7,435 bases of DNA from Candidatus Glassiibacteriota bacterium (GTDB lineage: Bacteria > Gemmatimonadota > Glassbacteria > GWA2-58-10). The stretch is from NCBI GenBank assembly GCA_016934095.1, contig JAFGTO010000483.1:1-7435 (forward strand), written 5' to 3'. The position numbers and the translations under genes are program-made. The stretch's first letter is position 1. The number at the start of each line of letters is the position of its first letter. A model generated the notes under the pieces. The model was not told the origin of the DNA. It did not search any database and saw nothing but the letters and a program-made list of their open reading frames with translations. Positions 7,197-7,435 of this stretch are shown in pieces.

Positions 7197-7201
7197 GGAG
7201 G
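7197..7201 (+). promoter_or_regulatory. Shine-Dalgarno site supporting a GTG start for pncA
   Basis: GGAGG lies 7 bases before GTG 7209, ideal spacing. It supports GTG as the start, which also matches the usual nicotinamidase N terminus, beginning a few residues before the catalytic Asp. Confidence 0.7.
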
Positions 7202-7208
7202 CGAAAGC

Positions 7209-7435
7209 GTGCAGGATGCCTTGCTGGTAGTCGATATACAGGTGGATTTCTGCGAGGGCGGTGCCCTGGCCGCGCATGACACCGGGTCGGTGATCGGGCC
7301 GGTCAACGAGCTTATAGCCGGTTATTCCGCGGCCGGGCGCCTGGTGGTTTTCACCCGCGACTGGCACCCGGAAAACCACTGCTCTTTCCTCTCTCAGGGC
7401 GGGCAGTGGCCCCCCCACTGCATCAAAGACACCCC
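7209..7435 (+). CDS. pncA: Nicotinamidase, isochorismatase-fold (3' end missing)
   Basis: The first 75 residues are visible before the window ends. Nicotinamidase converts nicotinamide to nicotinate and ammonia in the cytoplasm, feeding NAD salvage through the Preiss-Handler route. The visible part has the family N terminus ALLVVDIQVDFCEGGALA with catalytic Asp9, then TRDWHPENHCSF with predicted metal ligands Asp51, His53 and His57, and WPPHC with His70. This combination is characteristic of PncA rather than of generic isochorismatase-like hydrolases. The catalytic Lys and Cys fall beyond the right edge. No signal peptide is present, unlike the three genes upstream. The gene begins 27 bases after the PhoD-like stop codon, so it is probably co-transcribed, though no functional link to the exported hydrolases is apparent. 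A GTG start is used. Confidence 0.88.
   Translation, partial: MQDALLVVDIQVDFCEGGALAAHDTGSVIGPVNELIAGYSAAGRLVVFTRDWHPENHCSFLSQGGQWPPHCIKDT

Noticed and set aside
4818..7418. A very long open frame (866 codons) on the minus strand opposite the PhoD-like gene
   Set aside because: It is exactly antisense to a gene with clear family motifs, extends into the pncA gene, and has a low-complexity, Pro/Arg/Gly-rich product with no recognisable domain. Such shadows are expected in GC-rich DNA.

Overview
The window is GC-rich bacterial DNA, almost entirely coding, with every supported gene on the + strand. It holds the 3' part of a lipid-metabolism fusion gene, a 303-base intergenic region, three complete genes for predicted exported hydrolases, and the first third or so of a nicotinamidase gene. 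Shine-Dalgarno sites precede most starts and ordinary stop codons are used. The mix (Tat-exported S1 sulfatase, very long PhoD-like phosphoesterase, exported amidohydrolase, fused fatty-acid-activating/acyltransferase protein) suggests an uncultured environmental bacterium of the Planctomycetes or FCB/Latescibacteria/Glassbacteria type. That placement is a low-confidence impression, since no phylogenetic marker is present.

Layout. Bases 1-1712: C-terminal 569 residues of an AMP-forming acyl ligase, followed by an acyl-carrier domain and a PlsC-type acyltransferase, all in one polypeptide. Bases 1713-2015: intergenic, with a candidate sigma70-type promoter (TTGACA at 1737), two small hairpins, an AT-rich stretch, a Shine-Dalgarno site and a 9-codon open frame that ends 4 bases before the sulfatase ATG. 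Bases 2016-3401: sulfatase with a twin-arginine signal. Bases 3461-4447: amidohydrolase_2-type TIM-barrel hydrolase with a Sec signal peptide. Bases 4518-7181: 887-residue PhoD-like phosphoesterase with a Sec signal peptide and a large N-terminal beta-rich extension. Bases 7209-7435: start of pncA.

How they may work together. The sulfatase, amidohydrolase, PhoD-like and pncA genes are co-directional with gaps of 59, 70 and 27 bases. I see no strong terminator between them, so they may be one transcription unit read from the 1713-2015 region. The three exported enzymes would act in the periplasm or at the surface on sulfate esters, a C-C/C-N substrate and phosphate esters. That would fit scavenging of a decorated organic polymer or metabolite, but the substrate cannot be read from the sequence. 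The cytoplasmic nicotinamidase (NAD salvage) has no obvious link to them. The upstream lipid gene looks like a separate unit. I see no CRISPR array, RNA gene, mobile element or clearly novel system. The most interesting points are the domain order of the lipid fusion, the sulfatase start region, and the unusual architecture of the PhoD-like and amidohydrolase proteins.
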